From Halopseudomonas sp002296055 (GTDB lineage: Bacteria; Pseudomonadota; Gammaproteobacteria; Pseudomonadales; Pseudomonadaceae), in the NCBI RefSeq assembly GCF_050876985.1, contig NZ_JBPAPP010000003.1: 64,000 bases of DNA; one strand, 5' to 3'. Below the pieces are notes generated by a model. It was not told where the DNA came from and did not search any database. It saw only the letters and a list, made by a program, of their open reading frames with translations. This document shows, piece after piece, positions 62,399-64,000 of the stretch. The stretch's first letter is position 1. Every line of letters begins with the position of its first letter. The translations under genes were made by a program, and so were the position numbers.

Positions 62399-63319
62399 TC
62401 AGGGCTCGAAACGCAGCAGGCGCTTCGGTGCCACGCGAGCATCATCCGTCATCTCGCCAATACCCAGAAAACGGCCACTGGCATCGCGCAAACGCACCTT
62501 GCCAAAGGCCGGGCTGCCCGGTACCCGTACAGCCTGGCCGTGATTCAGGTAGTAGGCCGTCTGCTCGGTAAGATCCAGCACCGGCCAGTCTTCCAGACCG
62601 CTGTCCATTGGCAGCAGCAGGTGATCCAGCGCTTCAGCGCCGCCCTCGGCGTGCAACGCCTCAAGGGCTTCAAGGGTAACCGATTGAGTCAGATCAAAGG
62701 GCCCAGCCTTGATGCGGCGCAGCGCCGCAACGTGGGCGCCACAACCCAAGGCTGCACCGATATCTTCAACCAGGCTGCGAATATAGGTGCCTTTGCTGCA
62801 ATGCACTTCCAGCTTCAGGCGATCGCCTTCGAGCCCAAGCACCTTCAGATCGCTGATGGTGATGGTGCGCGCCTTGCGCTCAATGGTTTCACCAGCGCGG
62901 GCCAACTTGTACAGCGGCTGACCTTCGTGCTTGAGCGCCGAGTACATGGGAGGTACCTGATCAATCTCGCCGGTAAAGCGCGGCAACAGCGCCTCAACAT
63001 CGGCCAGCGTGACGTTGACCGGCTTCATCTCCAGCACGTCGCCCTCAGCATCACCGGTCGCCGTAGTCATACCCAGGCGCGCTTCGGTGATGTAGGCCTT
63101 GTCGGCATCCAGCAGGTATTGGGAGAACTTGGTTGCCTCACCCAGGCACAGCGGCAGCACGCCGGTCGCCAAAGGGTCCAGACTACCGGTGTGCCCGCCT
63201 TTGGCGGCATTGAACAACCAGCGCACCTTTTGCAGGGCCGCGTTGGAGCTCATGCCCAGGGGTTTGTCGAAAATCAGGATGCCGTCAATCGCACGGCGCT
63301 TGCTCTTCGCTCCGGCCAC
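62399..63319 (-). CDS. truB: tRNA pseudouridine-55 synthase
   Basis: Makes pseudouridine 55 in the T-loop of tRNAs. A 306-aa enzyme: GILIFDKPLGMSSN at the N-terminus, catalytic Asp in GHTGSLDPLATGVLPLCLGEATKF, and YSALKHEGQPLYKLARAGE. The C-terminal PUA-like domain is present. It follows rbfA by 3 bp in the standard infB-rbfA-truB-rpsO-pnp order. Confidence 0.96.
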   Translation of the reverse strand: MAGAKSKRRAIDGILIFDKPLGMSSNAALQKVRWLFNAAKGGHTGSLDPLATGVLPLCLGEATKFSQYLLDADKAYITEARLGMTTATGDAEGDVLEMKPVNVTLADVEALLPRFTGEIDQVPPMYSALKHEGQPLYKLARAGETIERKARTITISDLKVLGLEGDRLKLEVHCSKGTYIRSLVEDIGAALGCGAHVAALRRIKAGPFDLTQSVTLEALEALHAEGGAEALDHLLLPMDSGLEDWPVLDLTEQTAYYLNHGQAVRVPGSPAFGKVRLRDASGRFLGIGEMTDDARVAPKRLLRFEP

Positions 63320-63322
63320 CCG

Positions 63323-63709
63323 TTACTCCTTGTCGCTGTCGCCGTGCTGGCGATCTTCCGCTACCGCACGCTCGATCAACGAGGACAGGTGCGCGCCGCG
63401 GCGAATGCTCTCGTCATACTGAAAGTGCAGGCTCGGAATGGTCCGCAACTTCATGGTGCGACCCAGCAGCATGCGCAGGTAGCCCGACGCATCCTTGAGG
63501 ATATCCAGATTGAGCGCGATGTCTTCTGCGCTATCGCGGTTCATCAAGGTGATAAACACCTTGGCATGGGACATGTCGCGACTGACTTCAACCGCCGTCA
63601 CGGTCACCATTCCCAAACGCGGGTCACGCACCTCGCGCTGGATCAGCTGCGCCAGTTCGCGCTGCATCTGATCTGCCACCCGCTGGGTACGACTGTATTC
63701 TTTTGCCAT
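63323..63709 (-). CDS. rbfA: 30S ribosome-binding factor A
   Basis: A 128-aa KH-like protein for late 30S maturation and cold adaptation. AKEYSRTQRVADQMQRELAQLIQREVRDPRLGMVTVTAVEVSRDMSHAKVFI is diagnostic, as is LRTIPSLHFQYDESI. The ATG at 63709 has GAGATGG upstream; the in-frame extension to 63766 is not homologous and enters the hairpin. Confidence 0.95.
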   Translation of the reverse strand: MAKEYSRTQRVADQMQRELAQLIQREVRDPRLGMVTVTAVEVSRDMSHAKVFITLMNRDSAEDIALNLDILKDASGYLRMLLGRTMKLRTIPSLHFQYDESIRRGAHLSSLIERAVAEDRQHGDSDKE

Positions 63710-63728
63710 AGTAACCATCTCAAGCAAC

Positions 63729-63759
63729 AAACTCCGGGCTGCCAGGCAGACCGGAGTTT
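63729..63759 (-). terminator. Hairpin between infB and rbfA
   Basis: AAACTCCGG (63729-63737) pairs with CCGGAGTTT (63751-63759) around a 13-nt loop. The minus-strand tail GTTGCTTG is a poor T-run, so it is probably an attenuator or processing site inside the operon. Confidence 0.5.
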
Positions 63760-63803
63760 GTCGCACATATCAGGCGGCGCCCGGGTGGGCCACCGCTGTC
63801 ACA

Positions 63804-64000
63804 TTACAGACTGCGCTGTACCTGAACACGCTCGAAGACCTCGATACGGTCGCCGGCACGTACGTCGTTGTAGTTCTTGACGCCGATACCACACTCCATA
63901 CCGTTACGGACCTCGCCAACGTCGTCTTTGAAGCGGCGCAGGGACTCCAGCTCGCCTTCGTAGATAACAACGTCTTCGCGCAGTACGCGAATCGGGCGGT
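63804..64000 (-). CDS. infB: Translation initiation factor IF-2, C-terminal fragment
   Basis: Only the last 65 codons are in the window; the gene runs off the right edge. The translation includes LREDVVIYEGELESLRRFKDDV, GMECGIGVKNYNDVRAGD and the terminal IEVFERVQVQRSL, which is the C2 domain of IF-2 that binds fMet-tRNA. The stop codon is TAA at 63804-63806. It lies upstream of rbfA as expected. Confidence 0.95.
   Translation of the reverse strand, partial: RPIRVLREDVVIYEGELESLRRFKDDVGEVRNGMECGIGVKNYNDVRAGDRIEVFERVQVQRSL

Overview
The window is chromosomal DNA of a Pseudomonas-lineage gammaproteobacterium. The gene order follows the P. aeruginosa PA4693-PA4744 segment closely: pssA-ilvC-ilvH-ilvI, mrcB, cbpA, prrF1-prrF2, the phuSTUVW haem genes, aminotransferase, dksA, gluQ, cbrX-cbrA-cbrB-crcZ, pcnB-folK-panB-panC, acs, then pnp-rpsO-truB-rbfA-infB. 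Synteny breaks, a roughly 20 kb non-core block and the absence of panD and pgi next to panC suggest a relative such as Halopseudomonas rather than P. aeruginosa. That placement is inference. No 16S gene lies in the window, but an rRNA-type promoter fires out of its left edge.

Layout. 1-4.7 kb: leftward rrn-type promoter, pssA and the branched-chain amino acid operon ilvI-ilvH-ilvC. 4.7-11.9 kb: a MITE-like repeat, a DUF4124 protein, YqcC, a TPR lipoprotein, PBP1b, a kinase-like ATPase, a TfoX C-terminal-domain protein and CbpA. 11.9-12.4 kb: two tandem PrrF-type iron-responsive sRNAs, each under its own Fur box. 12.4-19.0 kb: a TtgABC/MexAB-OprM-type RND efflux operon with a divergent TetR repressor and a TtgR-like operator. 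18.9-24.1 kb: phuSTUVW haem uptake operon with a Fur box and a second MITE-like family in the position where phuR would be expected. 24.1-28.0 kb: Rieske protein, sfsA, aminotransferase, dksA and gluQ.

28.1-33.3 kb: the carbon catabolite control module cbrX-cbrA-cbrB, multiple CbrB-type half-sites, a sigma-54 promoter and the A-rich sRNA CrcZ. 33.5-39.4 kb: pcnB, folK, panB, panC and acs; acs carries a Crc/Hfq-type A-rich motif on its ribosome binding site. 39.5-44.0 kb: an acetyl-CoA acetyltransferase, then a two-gene FadA/FadB-like operon in which the thiolase and dehydrogenase active sites look lost while the hydratase glutamates remain. 43.9-59.7 kb: small, divergently arranged accessory genes (MOSC, CPCC, GNATs, sensor kinase, AraC, MarR and LysR regulators, sterol-desaturase-like protein, RsuA, siderophore-interacting protein, HAD phosphatase, catalase). 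59.7-64 kb: pnp, rpsO, truB, rbfA and the 3' end of infB.

Themes. Iron and haem control (PrrF, Phu, siderophore-interacting protein) and carbon control (CbrAB, CrcZ, acs) dominate. Two families of structured, inverted-repeat-bounded elements next to CTAG motifs sit beside the ilvI promoter, the phu promoter and a phosphatase gene, and a solo end forms the 3' end of a Rieske gene. I saw no CRISPR array, tRNA, transposase or prophage. No wholly new system is evident; the strongest leads are the tandem prrF locus split from phu by an efflux cassette, the degenerate FadBA-like pair and the MITE-like families.
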